Shown: positions 17,963 through 26,680 of the stretch, one piece after another | Position numbering within the stretch: position 1 is the stretch's first letter | Layout: the number at the start of each line of letters is the position of its first letter | Source of the DNA: Opitutales bacterium | Lineage (GTDB): Bacteria; Verrucomicrobiota; Verrucomicrobiia; Opitutales; Coraliomargaritaceae | Length of the DNA stretch: 43,040 nucleotides | Direction: 5' to 3' | NCBI GenBank assembly: GCA_018607135.1 | Contig: JABBCA010000030.1 | Span: 1-43,040, forward strand | Translations under genes and position numbers: made by a program | Notes under the pieces: generated by a model | Seen by the model: only the letters and a program-made list of their open reading frames with translations | The model's database searches: none | Told to the model about the DNA's origin: nothing

Positions 17963-19318
17963 ATGAAAAAAATTATTCACCTAGTTCTAGGAGCCGCGCT
18001 TTGCACGCAAGCTGCAATCGGGCAATCTGCACTGAGTAATCCAACGTCCCAGATGTGGAACGATCCAGAGTTCGTCAATTCATTCACTGCGAGTTATGGT
18101 GTCTTATCGGGTTATGAGCCAGAGATCAGCGACCCTGAGAAGGAAGTTTTGCGTGGTTTGCTGCAGACGATTAAGTCCAACCCGCGCGCTGCGATTAATG
18201 CGCTCGAGCCGCAAATTCGACCGAACACCAGCGCCGCGTTTGAGTTCATCCTCGCTAATTTATATTTTCAGCAGGGCAACCTTGATAAAGCGGCCCAATA
18301 CTACCGTAACTGCGTGCGTAAGTATCCAAACTTTCGCCGTGCGCACAAGAACCTCGGTCTAGTGTTGGTTCAGGCCGGCAAGATTCAAGAAGCTCGCCCA
18401 GCGATTTCTAAAGCGCTCGAATTGGGTGATGTGGATGGTCGTTCGTATGGATTACTTGGATACAGTTATTTGACGGATCAACTCTATTATCCAGCAGAGG
18501 TCGCTTATCGCCAAGCGATTTTGATGCAGCCTCAAGTGCGTGACTGGAAGCTTGGCTTAGCTCGTTGCTTGGTTGAGACCCAAGATTACCAAGGAGCGAT
18601 CGCTTTATTTGACACCTTAATTAAAGAAGCACCCGATAACACTGATTTCTGGCTACTACAGGCGAATGCTTACATCGGCATGGATGATACGATGGCGGCT
18701 TCGAAGAACCTTGAAGTGGTTCGCCGTATGGGTGCCGCTCAAGTGGCATCGCTTACGATGTTGGGCGATATCTACATGAATAATAATTTTCCTGGCTTAG
18801 CCTTGAGTGCTTATCTCGATGCCTTGGAAAAGTCAGCAAATCAAAATTCCAGTGCGTTGATGCGTGCAGCTAAATTGCTCACGCAAACAGGTAATCACGA
18901 CGAAGCGAGTCAGCTGATTACACAAATGCGCAGTCAATTCAGTAGTAATCTTTCAGATGATGCTGACCTCGATTTACTCACACTTGAAGCTAAGATTGCT
19001 CGTTCTAAAGGTGACAACGAAAAGGCTCTAGCGAGTCTGACTCAAATTGTGGAGCGTGATGCCCTCAACGGTGAGGCCTTGATTGAACTTGCAGACTACT
19101 ATACCTCGCAGGGAGATATGGAGCGTGCCGTGAATCGTTATGAGCAAGCTCAATTGATCGGCAAGTATGAGCGCCAAGCGTTGATTGCGCATTCACAAGC
19201 GCTCATCCGCACCAAGGAATATGGGGAAGCACTGGTGCTTCTTAAGCGAGCATTGGATTTAAAAGCGGATAAATACCTCTCCGATTACGTAGAACGAATT
19301 GAGCGCGTCGCTCGATGA
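17963..19318 (+). CDS. exported TPR repeat protein of the TonB operon
   Basis: 451 aa with signal peptide MKKIIHLVLGAALCTQAAIG and at least eight tetratricopeptide repeats. Clear TPR signatures include the 'A.YYRNCV...PNF..AHKNLG' unit near residues 110-135, 'GLLGYSYL...AEVAYRQAI' near 155-180, and DRLNG-type 'A.Y.SQGDMERAVNRYEQA' near residues 375-400. Periplasmic TPR proteins close the equivalent gamma-proteobacterial operons (DUF3450, TtpC, ExbB, ExbD, TonB, TPR) and there help the TonB2 complex function. It is the last gene; a strong terminator follows 23 nt after its stop codon. It is scaffold-like with no catalytic motif. Confidence 0.9.
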   Translation: MKKIIHLVLGAALCTQAAIGQSALSNPTSQMWNDPEFVNSFTASYGVLSGYEPEISDPEKEVLRGLLQTIKSNPRAAINALEPQIRPNTSAAFEFILANLYFQQGNLDKAAQYYRNCVRKYPNFRRAHKNLGLVLVQAGKIQEARPAISKALELGDVDGRSYGLLGYSYLTDQLYYPAEVAYRQAILMQPQVRDWKLGLARCLVETQDYQGAIALFDTLIKEAPDNTDFWLLQANAYIGMDDTMAASKNLEVVRRMGAAQVASLTMLGDIYMNNNFPGLALSAYLDALEKSANQNSSALMRAAKLLTQTGNHDEASQLITQMRSQFSSNLSDDADLDLLTLEAKIARSKGDNEKALASLTQIVERDALNGEALIELADYYTSQGDMERAVNRYEQAQLIGKYERQALIAHSQALIRTKEYGEALVLLKRALDLKADKYLSDYVERIERVAR

Positions 19319-19341
19319 GCTAAGTAGCACGAATTAATCTC

Positions 19342-19373
19342 AAAGGCCCGAACGATTTGTTCGGGCCTTTTTT
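19342..19373 (+). terminator. intrinsic terminator of the TonB operon
   Basis: Perfect 12-bp stem AAAGGCCCGAAC / GTTCGGGCCTTT with a 5-nt loop, directly followed by a T tract (six T counting the end of the stem). It is 23 nt after the TPR stop codon. Confidence 0.95.
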
Positions 19374-19478
19374 AATCTTAGATTTAACAGTGGGCTGGCA
19401 CGGCTACTTTAAACAGCTAATTTCGTTAATTTACGTAAACTGGCGGTTTAACTCATCCTGTAAGGTTTGTGGGTTCTT

Positions 19479-19628
19479 ATACCGAATGAAAAAATGTTTG
19501 ATCGGGTAGCGCTGACTGGCCCAGTCAGCACGATTGAAAGCTGCAGGCTCGTCGGATGAATGCGGTGTGGGCCACACCGCGCTAGTGAATACGAACGTAT
19601 AAGGATCAAACTTTATTGAATTTGGTAT
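19479..19628. mobile_element. MITE-like element with nested palindromes (150 bp)
   Basis: The ends are 25-bp inverted repeats matching at 20 of 25 positions (19479-19503 and 19604-19628), beginning ATACC and ending GGTAT, with a perfect inner 8 bp GTTTGATC/GATCAAAC. Between them lie two perfect 19-nt palindromes of identical 9-1-9 design: GCTGACTGGCCCAGTCAGC (19511-19529) and GCGGTGTGGGCCACACCGC (19562-19580), plus a smaller ATACGAACGTAT (19589-19600). It could fold as a three- or four-way cruciform or RNA. There is no ORF and no transposase. A 2-nt TA flank on both inner sides is compatible with, but does not prove, a target duplication. The alternative is a structured RNA. Confidence 0.65.
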
Positions 19629-20089
19629 TATAGTCCGAGTTTTCTCTAATATCCGTTAGGCGAGTTTCGTAGGGATCTTTATCGGGTGGTGTAGGTGTGT
19701 TTCGAATGACGCTACTTTGAGGCGAACTTTAGTCGTTCGAGTTGGGCAATGCAGGGCCTTCGTAATGAGGCGGTCTCATATGAAACTTCAGCTATTTCTT
19801 GGACCTAACAAACCTATAGCGCATGCATTCGTCTGCCTTTTTGCGATTTGTAGCCGAATGGGTTATGATTTCTTCAATTTTGAGACCGTTTCCAAGCGTG
19901 GGCCCTACGAACTCGCTCTGCACGGTTGCGATGCAGAATGCAAAGCTCAGTTGCGTCGCGGTAGTGCTGTTGAAGATGAAGTATCATTGCAATCAGCCTA
20001 AAGGTAGTGCTATTCGAGACGTCTCTGGGCTACGAAACCTCAAAGCTCAAAGATCAAAAAAATTGAAAACGGCAAGAGTGCCTAAGCTA
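19629..20089. other. intergenic region with overlapping weak ORFs, no recognised gene
   Basis: 461 nt between the MITE-like element and the ABC exporter, which is convergent with the TonB operon. Two plus-strand frames (19717-20001, 19823-20131) have no recognisable product. A minus-strand frame, 19792-19983, reads more like protein (segments FVGPTLGNGLKIEEII and NRKKADECMRY) but has no ATG; see findings. No RNA gene or terminator is obvious. Confidence 0.45.
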
Positions 20090-21868
20090 TTAACTATGCT
20101 CAGGTATCAAATCGCTTTGGTGCTGCCATAGCTTTGCGTAGTGGCCATCCGTGTCGAGCAGGTCTTGGTGTGTGCCTGATTCAATGATGCGCCCACCATC
20201 AAGGACGACGATGTTGTTGGCGCGTCGAACGGTTGAAAGTCGGTGTGCGATGACGAGCACGGTGCGCGCTTCGACGAGATTATCAAGTGCTTCTTGAATC
20301 TTGCGCTCGGTGATCGTGTCGACGCTTGCAGTGGCTTCGTCGAGAATGACGAAAGGTGGGTTCTTTATTAGCACACGAGCAATCGTGAGACGTTGTTTTT
20401 CACCTTGGCTGAGACGAATGCCTTTTTCGCCGATATTGGTATCTAGCTTTTCAGGGAGCGCCTCTACGAAGTCCAAAGCGCAGGCTTTTTCTAGGGCATC
20501 GACAATCTCCATTTCGGATGCGTCGGCCTTTGCAAGCAGGAGGTTGTCTCTTACGGTGCCTTCAAAGAGGAACGGGTCTTGGGCGACATGGCCCACGGAG
20601 TTGTGTAGTTCCTCGAGGTCAATTTCTCCTATGTCGGTGCCTGAGAGCTTCACGACGCCATGAGTAGAATCGTAGGTGCGCATGGCGAGGTTTGCTATGG
20701 TGGACTTACCCGCACCGGTATGGCCCACGAGTGCAGTCACTTGGTTGGCGTGCATGGTAAGATTAAAATCGTCCAGCACGGCTGGGCGGCCTGGGTATTC
20801 GAAACGAACATTTTCGAAGCTGACCTCAACTGGGCCCGCCGGCATGGGGCAGGGGGGTTCAGCCTCGGCCACGTCTATGGTGGCATCGAGGATTTCAAAG
20901 ACTCGCTCACCGGATGCTCGGCCTGCTGCGATCAAGTGATTGAGCCCATGCAGCTGCGAAATCGGCATGTAGAGCATATTCGCATAAAGGAAAAACGCGA
21001 TGAGTTTGCCGATCGTGAAATCGGAATCTCCTTGGAGCACGAAGTAGCCGCCGAGGCCCACGATGCTGAGAAAGCCGAGTTTGGTGACCAGATTGGTGCT
21101 CGGGTTATAGAGCGCCCAGCGATACATCGCCTTCAGCGTTTTAAAGCGTAGGTCTTCAGCTTTTTCCTCAAAACGTGCGGACTCCCGTTTCTGCAGTCCG
21201 AAGGTTTGAATCAGTCGGTTGCCTTGAATGTCTTCTACAAGAAGGCTGTTGAGATCCCCCGCGCTTTCACGCACGCCTTTCCATACCTTGCGTGAACCTT
21301 TTGAGTAAACGATACCCACTGCCAAGAGAATCGGAACGGGCAAAAAGACGCACCAGGCGAGCGTCGGCTCCATTACAAATAGAATCGCGGTGATCCCTAT
21401 GATCCGCAAAAGAGCGCCGGTGCCTTGTTCGGTGCCATCGAGTAGTGCGCGTTCCACCGCAGCCACATCTTCGATGACTCTAGAGGAAATTTCGCCACTC
21501 TTACGTTGATCGTAAAACGAGACTGGGAGTCGTAACAATTTGCTATGTAAGTCTCTGCGCATTTCGAGGAGGACTTGCTGCTCGAGCTTGTTGTTCACCC
21601 GGATTCGTAGGCTATTAAAGACCTCACTACCCACGTAGAGTATGCCGATAATGACCACACCCCAGACTAAAGTGCTCGCTGTGCCACTGCCTTGAATATC
21701 ATCCAAAATGATTTTAATTGCATACGGAACCGCGATTTCGAGTAAAGTCATACTCGCAGCCAGCCCGATGGTGAGCCAAAAGAGAGCCTTATAGCGAAAT
21801 AGGTAGGCGGACACTCTGAGAATGGTGCCTTTTTTCTTATCTTTACTGTCTGTCATACGATTTCTCAT
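20090..21868 (-). CDS. ABC transporter, exporter type, fused membrane and ATPase domains (MdlB/MsbA-like)
   Basis: 592 aa half-transporter. Residues about 20-320 form a six-helix exporter membrane domain (coupling-type segment ISSRVIEDVAAVERAL, then EDIQGNRLIQTFGLQKRE). Residues about 345-592 form the nucleotide-binding domain: Walker A GHTGAGKS (382-389), Q-loop VAQDPFLFEGTVRDNL, signature LSQGE (486-490), Walker B FVILDE (506-511), H-loop IAHRLS. It works as a dimer exporting lipids, peptides or drugs; the substrate is not predictable. The start may instead be Met5 (21856), which also fits. It is a lone gene, divergent from the RRM protein gene. Confidence 0.92.
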   Translation of the reverse strand: MRNRMTDSKDKKKGTILRVSAYLFRYKALFWLTIGLAASMTLLEIAVPYAIKIILDDIQGSGTASTLVWGVVIIGILYVGSEVFNSLRIRVNNKLEQQVLLEMRRDLHSKLLRLPVSFYDQRKSGEISSRVIEDVAAVERALLDGTEQGTGALLRIIGITAILFVMEPTLAWCVFLPVPILLAVGIVYSKGSRKVWKGVRESAGDLNSLLVEDIQGNRLIQTFGLQKRESARFEEKAEDLRFKTLKAMYRWALYNPSTNLVTKLGFLSIVGLGGYFVLQGDSDFTIGKLIAFFLYANMLYMPISQLHGLNHLIAAGRASGERVFEILDATIDVAEAEPPCPMPAGPVEVSFENVRFEYPGRPAVLDDFNLTMHANQVTALVGHTGAGKSTIANLAMRTYDSTHGVVKLSGTDIGEIDLEELHNSVGHVAQDPFLFEGTVRDNLLLAKADASEMEIVDALEKACALDFVEALPEKLDTNIGEKGIRLSQGEKQRLTIARVLIKNPPFVILDEATASVDTITERKIQEALDNLVEARTVLVIAHRLSTVRRANNIVVLDGGRIIESGTHQDLLDTDGHYAKLWQHQSDLIPEHS

Positions 21869-22010
21869 ACGGAAGCCCTCACTGGCATCGATGGCAAATC
21901 CGAATCGAGATTAATTAAAGGTGGACAGCATCGGTATTCCTGCGCTTCTTTCTAGTTTTTCGCTATTACACATTAGCACTTAGTCATTACTCTTTAGCCG
22001 TTTATATATT

Positions 22011-22298
22011 ATGTCCGTTCGACTTTACGTAGGAAATCTCTCTTTTGATGCCACCGCTGAAGATCTTCGTGAGATCTTTTCACAAACAGGTGAAGTCGAG
22101 GATGCAATCATTGTTACACGCCCGGGTGGTGGTCGCCCACGCGGATTTGGTTTTGTGACTATGTCTGACGAAGCGGCTGGCGAGGAAGCCATTCGCCAAT
22201 TGGATGGTCAAGAAGTCGCAGGGCGCGCACTCAAAGTGAATGTTGCTAAAGAGCGTGAAGGTTCACGCGACGACGATACGGGCGAGGACGAAGAGTAA
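22011..22298 (+). CDS. RRM domain RNA-binding protein
   Basis: 95 aa, a single RNA-recognition motif. RNP2 is LYVGNLSF (residues 5-12) and RNP1 is RGFGFVTM (44-51), with the typical helix FDATAEDLREIFSQTG between them. The C-terminus is an acidic tail (DDDTGEDEE) in place of the Gly-rich tails of cyanobacterial Rbp proteins. Bacterial RRM proteins of this size are usually RNA chaperones, often cold-inducible. It is monocistronic. The 142-nt divergent upstream region must carry its promoter; I could not define the boxes. Cytoplasmic. Confidence 0.95.
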   Translation: MSVRLYVGNLSFDATAEDLREIFSQTGEVEDAIIVTRPGGGRPRGFGFVTMSDEAAGEEAIRQLDGQEVAGRALKVNVAKEREGSRDDDTGEDEE

Positions 22299-22525
22299 TT
22301 GTAGGTTGGGCACTCTTGCCTGGCCATACGTATGAAAGACCTGCGCTAGTGTGCGACTCACCTAGCGACTGCAGTGGTTCTGAAAGAGATCGGTAGAATA
22401 AATAGGGGCAGAATAATTTTTGTTCTGTGAAGTTGTTCTGTCGTAAACCATTCTGTCTTAATTTTGCGGTCGGACATTAGGGTCCATGGGTAGTCTGAAA
22501 GGAGTGTCTGACTTAATCTCGGGCA

Positions 22526-23653
22526 TCAAAGTTCGCGAGAGCCCACATACACGCGGGGCACGCGCTTGGTGACTGAGCATAGGGTCTCCCACGGAATCGT
22601 ATTTGCGGTTTCACTGAATTCGGAAGTGGTGATTTCTCCGTCGTTGTGTTGACCGATTAATATCACTGCGTCGCCAGGCTTCGCGGTTTCGACATCTGTC
22701 AGATCGATGATGGTTTGGTCCATGGTCACTCGGCCCAGGACGGGGCAACGGTGTCCATCGACCAGCACGTAGCCTTTGTTGCTTAGATTGATGGGGATAC
22801 CATCCGCGTAACCAGCAGTTAAAATACCAATGATCGTTTCGCGCTGTAGCTGGTGGGTGCGCCCGTAGCTGATGTCGGTGCCTTTGGGCAGCGTTTTCAT
22901 GAGGCCGATACGTGCGTGAAAGCTAAAGACGGGCTCCACTTTCGCGCGGCCCAGTGCCGAATTGGGGTAGGGCGGCACCCCGAACTGTAGCAGGCCCACG
23001 CGCACCGCGTTGAAAGGGCTGTCACCGCTGAGACTATCGAGGCCCGCCGAATTGTCTGCATGGATAATGAGACCCTCGGAGTCTTTGGGCAAGGCAGCGA
23101 GAAAGCGTTCGCGTTGCGTGTGGGTGAATTCGATATCACTGTCTGCGCTGGAAAAGTGGGTGTAGATGCCTTCCAGATGTAGGTGAGGTAATTCTTGGAT
23201 GGTTTTGAGGAGTTGCGCTGCGGCTTCATGCCAAACGCCGAGACGCCCCATGCCAGTGTCGATTTTGAGGTGCACTTTGATGGCCCGTTGATGGTGCTCG
23301 CCGAGTGAGTTGAAACGTTGCGCTTCCTCGGGCGTGCTCACAGTGGGAGTGAGTTCATAATCGATTAAGAAGCGGTCTTCTTCGGGCAGTAGCGCGCTGA
23401 GTATTAAGATCGGCCAACCCATCCCCATGTGGCGGATGTCGGCGGCTTCATGCACATTGGCCACGGCAAAATAATCCACACCACTTTGCATGAGCCTGCG
23501 CACGATCTGTGGCATGCCATGGCCGTAGGCATCGGCTTTCACGACTGAGATGTAGCGCACACCACTGGGCAACGCGGCTTGGATACGTTTCAAGTTGCGT
23601 TCAAAGGCGGCGAGGTTGATCTCTGCCCAGCAGCGATGTGGTTTGATAGAAAT
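22526..23653 (-). CDS. alr: alanine racemase, apparent non-canonical start codon
   Basis: PLP-dependent fold-type III racemase supplying D-alanine for peptidoglycan. The PLP lysine is in [11 protein letters not shown] (Lys39 in my numbering) and the catalytic Tyr in [23 protein letters not shown] is also diagnostic. The conserved N-terminus [20 protein letters not shown] is fully encoded, but the frame has no ATG, GTG or TTG ahead of it: the next in-frame stop upstream is within tsaB. I place the start at an ATT (23651-23653), which would give a 375-aa protein beginning [14 protein letters not shown]. The only canonical option nearby is TTG at 23591-23593, which would delete the first beta-strand/helix. 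It follows tsaB by 16 nt. Confidence 0.9.
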   Translation of the reverse strand: MSIKPHRCWAEINLAAFERNLKRIQAALPSGVRYISVVKADAYGHGMPQIVRRLMQSGVDYFAVANVHEAADIRHMGMGWPILILSALLPEEDRFLIDYELTPTVSTPEEAQRFNSLGEHHQRAIKVHLKIDTGMGRLGVWHEAAAQLLKTIQELPHLHLEGIYTHFSSADSDIEFTHTQRERFLAALPKDSEGLIIHADNSAGLDSLSGDSPFNAVRVGLLQFGVPPYPNSALGRAKVEPVFSFHARIGLMKTLPKGTDISYGRTHQLQRETIIGILTAGYADGIPINLSNKGYVLVDGHRCPVLGRVTMDQTIIDLTDVETAKPGDAVILIGQHNDGEITTSEFSETANTIPWETLCSVTKRVPRVYVGSREL

Positions 23654-23669
23654 AAGCTCAGTATTTGGG

Positions 23670-24344
23670 TTAAGTTGCGCGGTGGCGGTCGGGCGTCCAT
23701 TTAGCGAAGGTATTCACTCCGCTCGAGTAAAGCTCTACTCCTTGAGTGGGCTTCATCCAGTTTGCGTTGGTTAGAACTTCTGGTAAACGCTGAGGCGTGT
23801 ATTCGATGGATTGAGCATTGCTCGGTGGCTTTTGCCAACCCTTACGTTGGGGTAAGTGATAGACTGCGCCCTCCCATTCGGCGATCGTGGCATCGTCGGC
23901 TACGGTGGTGGCTCCAGCGGCACCATCGATAATCTCTATCGCGTTCCATGCGCCTTTCTTCCAATCGGAGACGAGTAGGGTGCGCTTGGGGAGGTCTTTG
24001 TCGGTGCACAGTAGTTGTGCGCAGAGTTGCAGTGTGTTGTAAGCGAAATAGGCAGCAGACTGCGGGTAGAGTCGGCTCCATGTTTCGATCGCCATCGCAC
24101 AGAGTCGAAGCCCCAGCACAGAGCCCGGACCCTCGCAGTAAAGATAGCTCCTAAGATCTGAAAGTTCGAGTGCGGCTTGTTTCAGCGTTGCTTCGACTGT
24201 TGGGAACAAATGCTCCAGAGGCGCGCCACTTTGTCTGCTTTGAGAGAGCCATTGCCCATTTTCGTCGAGCACGCCAGCAAAGACCTCGCTGCCGCTGCCG
24301 TCGATGACGAGCGCTGGATAGTCTGGTTTTGAATCGGTATCCAT
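23670..24344 (-). CDS. tsaB: tRNA threonylcarbamoyladenosine biosynthesis protein TsaB
   Basis: 224 aa of the ASKHA-fold YeaZ/TsaB family. The hallmark [11 protein letters not shown] (about residues 72-82; canonical GPGSFTGLR) is present, preceded by [11 protein letters not shown]. It partners TsaD and TsaE in making N6-threonylcarbamoyl-adenosine at position 37 of ANN-decoding tRNAs. The N-terminus [20 protein letters not shown] replaces the usual LaIDTS with a somewhat divergent phosphate-1 loop. The C-terminal half is less conserved than in E. coli. It lies between a SIS-domain gene (9-nt gap) and alr (16-nt gap) on one strand, so an operon is likely. Confidence 0.85.
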   Translation of the reverse strand: MDTDSKPDYPALVIDGSGSEVFAGVLDENGQWLSQSRQSGAPLEHLFPTVEATLKQAALELSDLRSYLYCEGPGSVLGLRLCAMAIETWSRLYPQSAAYFAYNTLQLCAQLLCTDKDLPKRTLLVSDWKKGAWNAIEIIDGAAGATTVADDATIAEWEGAVYHLPQRKGWQKPPSNAQSIEYTPQRLPEVLTNANWMKPTQGVELYSSGVNTFAKWTPDRHRAT

Positions 24345-24353
24345 TTTGTGATA

Positions 24354-25088
24354 CTAGATCGGACGACGAATGCGGTGACGATACTTCTTGGCTAGTTTCT
24401 CATTATGCTCTGCGCCGCCATCTGCATTTTGGCTCACGTAGGTCGGTGGAGTCACGCCTTGTGCGATCAATTGCTCGATGATTTCCATGGATAGCAGGTT
24501 GAGTAGCAGCGCACCGCTCATGGTTGAGGTGGGGCCTACTTTGTATTGAAAACCTGGGGCATCGATTGCGGCGTCTCCCGGCATGCCGCCATTATCCAAC
24601 ACATAGTCGCCGATTTCGTAGAGCTTCTTGCCGCTGGGGTGGCGGGAGGTCGTGGCTTTGGACATGTCCAGCGAAGTCATCACTAACACGACAAGGCCTG
24701 CGGCTTTGGCTTCGAGTGCGACTTCAATTGGGCTAGCGTTGCGGCCAGAGTTGGAGATGACGATGACGACATCACCTGGCTGCACCGCATACTGATACGC
24801 GTAGCGCTGGAAGAGGCGTGCGCCGTAGCCCGGGATTTGTTCGGGCCAGCCATCTGCGGGATCGTTGATACTGCTCACGGGCACGAGTCCGCCCGCACGA
24901 CGCTCGATTTCGGCGGCTAGAATTTGTGAGTGTCCACTGCCAAAAGTATGCAGCACGCCATCGGCCGCAATCGAGTCGGCGATGCGCTTTCCCGCAACTT
25001 TAAGGGTCGCTGCGTTGGCAGCAAATACGGATTTTTGTAGCTCGTTTGAGCAATCGAAAAAGTTCTGTGCAAGTGACATGGTGTTCAT
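24354..25088 (-). CDS. SIS domain sugar-phosphate binding protein (UPF0309-like)
   Basis: Full-length match in pattern to UPF0309 SIS-domain proteins of about 245 aa: [23 protein letters not shown] near the N-terminus, [21 protein letters not shown] for the phosphosugar loop, [21 protein letters not shown], and the C-terminal [14 protein letters not shown]. Such proteins bind or isomerise phosphosugars; the specific substrate is unknown. The frame is open to 25115, but I prefer the Met at 25088 ([10 protein letters not shown]) because the extra N-terminal residues are not family-like; the Met at 25079 is also possible. It is the first gene of a SIS-tsaB-alr operon. Confidence 0.87.
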   Translation of the reverse strand: MNTMSLAQNFFDCSNELQKSVFAANAATLKVAGKRIADSIAADGVLHTFGSGHSQILAAEIERRAGGLVPVSSINDPADGWPEQIPGYGARLFQRYAYQYAVQPGDVVIVISNSGRNASPIEVALEAKAAGLVVLVMTSLDMSKATTSRHPSGKKLYEIGDYVLDNGGMPGDAAIDAPGFQYKVGPTSTMSGALLLNLLSMEIIEQLIAQGVTPPTYVSQNADGGAEHNEKLAKKYRHRIRRPI

Positions 25089-25213
25089 GCTGTAAGGTCT
25101 TTTTAAATTGAGCAAGTTTCCTTAGCGGTTCTAGCAGTAACACTAATATGAGCGCTTAAGGGCTCTTTTAGGATCGCGATTGCTATAAGTATTGCTGATG
25201 TCTCGACATAGAT

Positions 25214-26644
25214 ATGAAAGAAAATTTAATCAATAGTCATCATCTTGAATTGCCTGAAATCATACAGGGAGGCATGGGAGTCGCTGTATCAAATTGGAGT
25301 TTAGCACGCACGGTATCGCAATGCGGTGAACTCGGAGTGGTTTCTGGAACTGCGTTGGATTCGGTGTTGGTGCGACGCTTACAAGATGGCGATCTTAGCG
25401 GAGAGGTTCGACGTGCGCTGGCGGCATTTCCTGATCAGGAGATGGTGGCACCGATCGTGGAGAAGTGGTTTATCGAAGGAGGTAAGGCAAAGGATCAGCC
25501 GTATCGACTCAAGCCCATGCCCACAGTGAAGATGCGCCGCGAGGAAGAGGTGCTCACGATGGTGGCGAACTTCGTGGAGGTGTCTCTCGCAAAGGAAGGT
25601 CACTCTGGTGTGGTGGGTATCAACTTATTGGAGAAGATTCAGTTGCCGACCTTGCCCTCGCTCTACGGTGCGATGCTCGCAGGCGTGGATGCGGTGCTCA
25701 TGGGGGGCGGTATTCCGCTGGCGATTCCCGCAGTGCTCGATGCACTTTCGAAGTCGGCACCTGTCGAACTCAAAGTAAATATGGTGAGCACTGTGACGGA
25801 TCAAACACACCTGCTTCAGTTTGATCCTAGTGTGTATCCCTCGCTGTGTGCGGAGGCACTGAAACGACCTCAGTTCATTGCCGTGATCTCATCCGATATC
25901 TTGGCCAAGACGCTAGTGAAGAAGGCGAGTGGCTCGGTGGATGGCTTTGTTGTCGAGCACTATGATGCGGGTGGGCATAATGCGCCACCACGTCGAGAAG
26001 GAGCTTATGGACCACGAGATACTTGTAATCTTGAAAAACTGATCCCACTAGGAAAGCCATTTTGGCTGGCGGGTGGTTGTGCGTCACCACAACGTTTTCG
26101 AGAAGCGAAAGCGCTCGGAGCTCGTGGAATTCAAGTGGGCACTGCCTTTGCGTGTAGCGACGAATCGGGTGCTTTGCCTGAGATTAAACGTGATGTGATC
26201 GAGCGTCATCGCAATGGCACTTTAGAAGTGATTACTGACTTTAAGGCCTCTCCGACGGGCTATCCATTCAAGCGATTGGTGCCAACAGACCGTTCTGTTT
26301 CGGAGCCGTGTCGGGTGTGTGACCTCGGATACTTACGTCATGTTTATGAGAAGGTCGATGGCAGCATTGCGTATCGTTGCCCAGCAGGTCCGCGGGAGCG
26401 ATACCTCGCGAGTGGGGGCACTGAGGCAGAAGCAGAGGGCAAACATTGTTTGTGTAATGGATTGATGGCGACCATCGGGCTCGGGCAGATTCGTGATGGG
26501 CAAGCGATTCCGCCACTCATCACCTTTGGTGAAAATCTCAGCTTTCTAGACAGTTTATTGCAGCCGTTCGAAACGAGTTATACTGCCGAGCAATTGATCG
26601 CACATCTACGCAGTGAGGTAGAAGTTGAGCAACTGATGCTATGA
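25214..26644 (+). CDS. nitronate monooxygenase-like FMN oxidoreductase (476 aa)
   Basis: TIM-barrel flavoprotein of the nitronate monooxygenase/2-nitropropane dioxygenase group. Seen: the N-terminal FMN region IIQGGMGVAVSNWSLARTVSQCG...GVVSGTALD, the central VDGFVVEHYDAGGHN, and the phosphate site LAGGCASPQRFREAKALGARGIQVGTAFA. It is much longer than classic enzymes (about 330-350 aa). The extra C-terminal region carries cysteines CRVCDLG and CPAGPRERY...KHCLCNGLMA that may bind metal or be structural. This longer type is common in marine bacteria and resembles the PfaD-like oxidoreductase subgroup. The substrate is not known. It is convergent with the DUF3857 fusion gene. Confidence 0.88.
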   Translation: MKENLINSHHLELPEIIQGGMGVAVSNWSLARTVSQCGELGVVSGTALDSVLVRRLQDGDLSGEVRRALAAFPDQEMVAPIVEKWFIEGGKAKDQPYRLKPMPTVKMRREEEVLTMVANFVEVSLAKEGHSGVVGINLLEKIQLPTLPSLYGAMLAGVDAVLMGGGIPLAIPAVLDALSKSAPVELKVNMVSTVTDQTHLLQFDPSVYPSLCAEALKRPQFIAVISSDILAKTLVKKASGSVDGFVVEHYDAGGHNAPPRREGAYGPRDTCNLEKLIPLGKPFWLAGGCASPQRFREAKALGARGIQVGTAFACSDESGALPEIKRDVIERHRNGTLEVITDFKASPTGYPFKRLVPTDRSVSEPCRVCDLGYLRHVYEKVDGSIAYRCPAGPRERYLASGGTEAEAEGKHCLCNGLMATIGLGQIRDGQAIPPLITFGENLSFLDSLLQPFETSYTAEQLIAHLRSEVEVEQLML

Positions 26645-26680
26645 ATGTGTGCTAGACGTATTTGAATACGCTCGAAACCT

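Noticed and set aside
19717-20131. Two overlapping plus-strand frames of 94 and 102 codons
   Set aside because: No homology features and Cys/Arg-rich composition typical of noise; the opposite strand looks as protein-like.
26657-26670. Hairpin CGTATTTGAATACG between two convergent genes
   Set aside because: The stem is only 6 bp with a 2-nt loop and no T tract, so I do not call a terminator.
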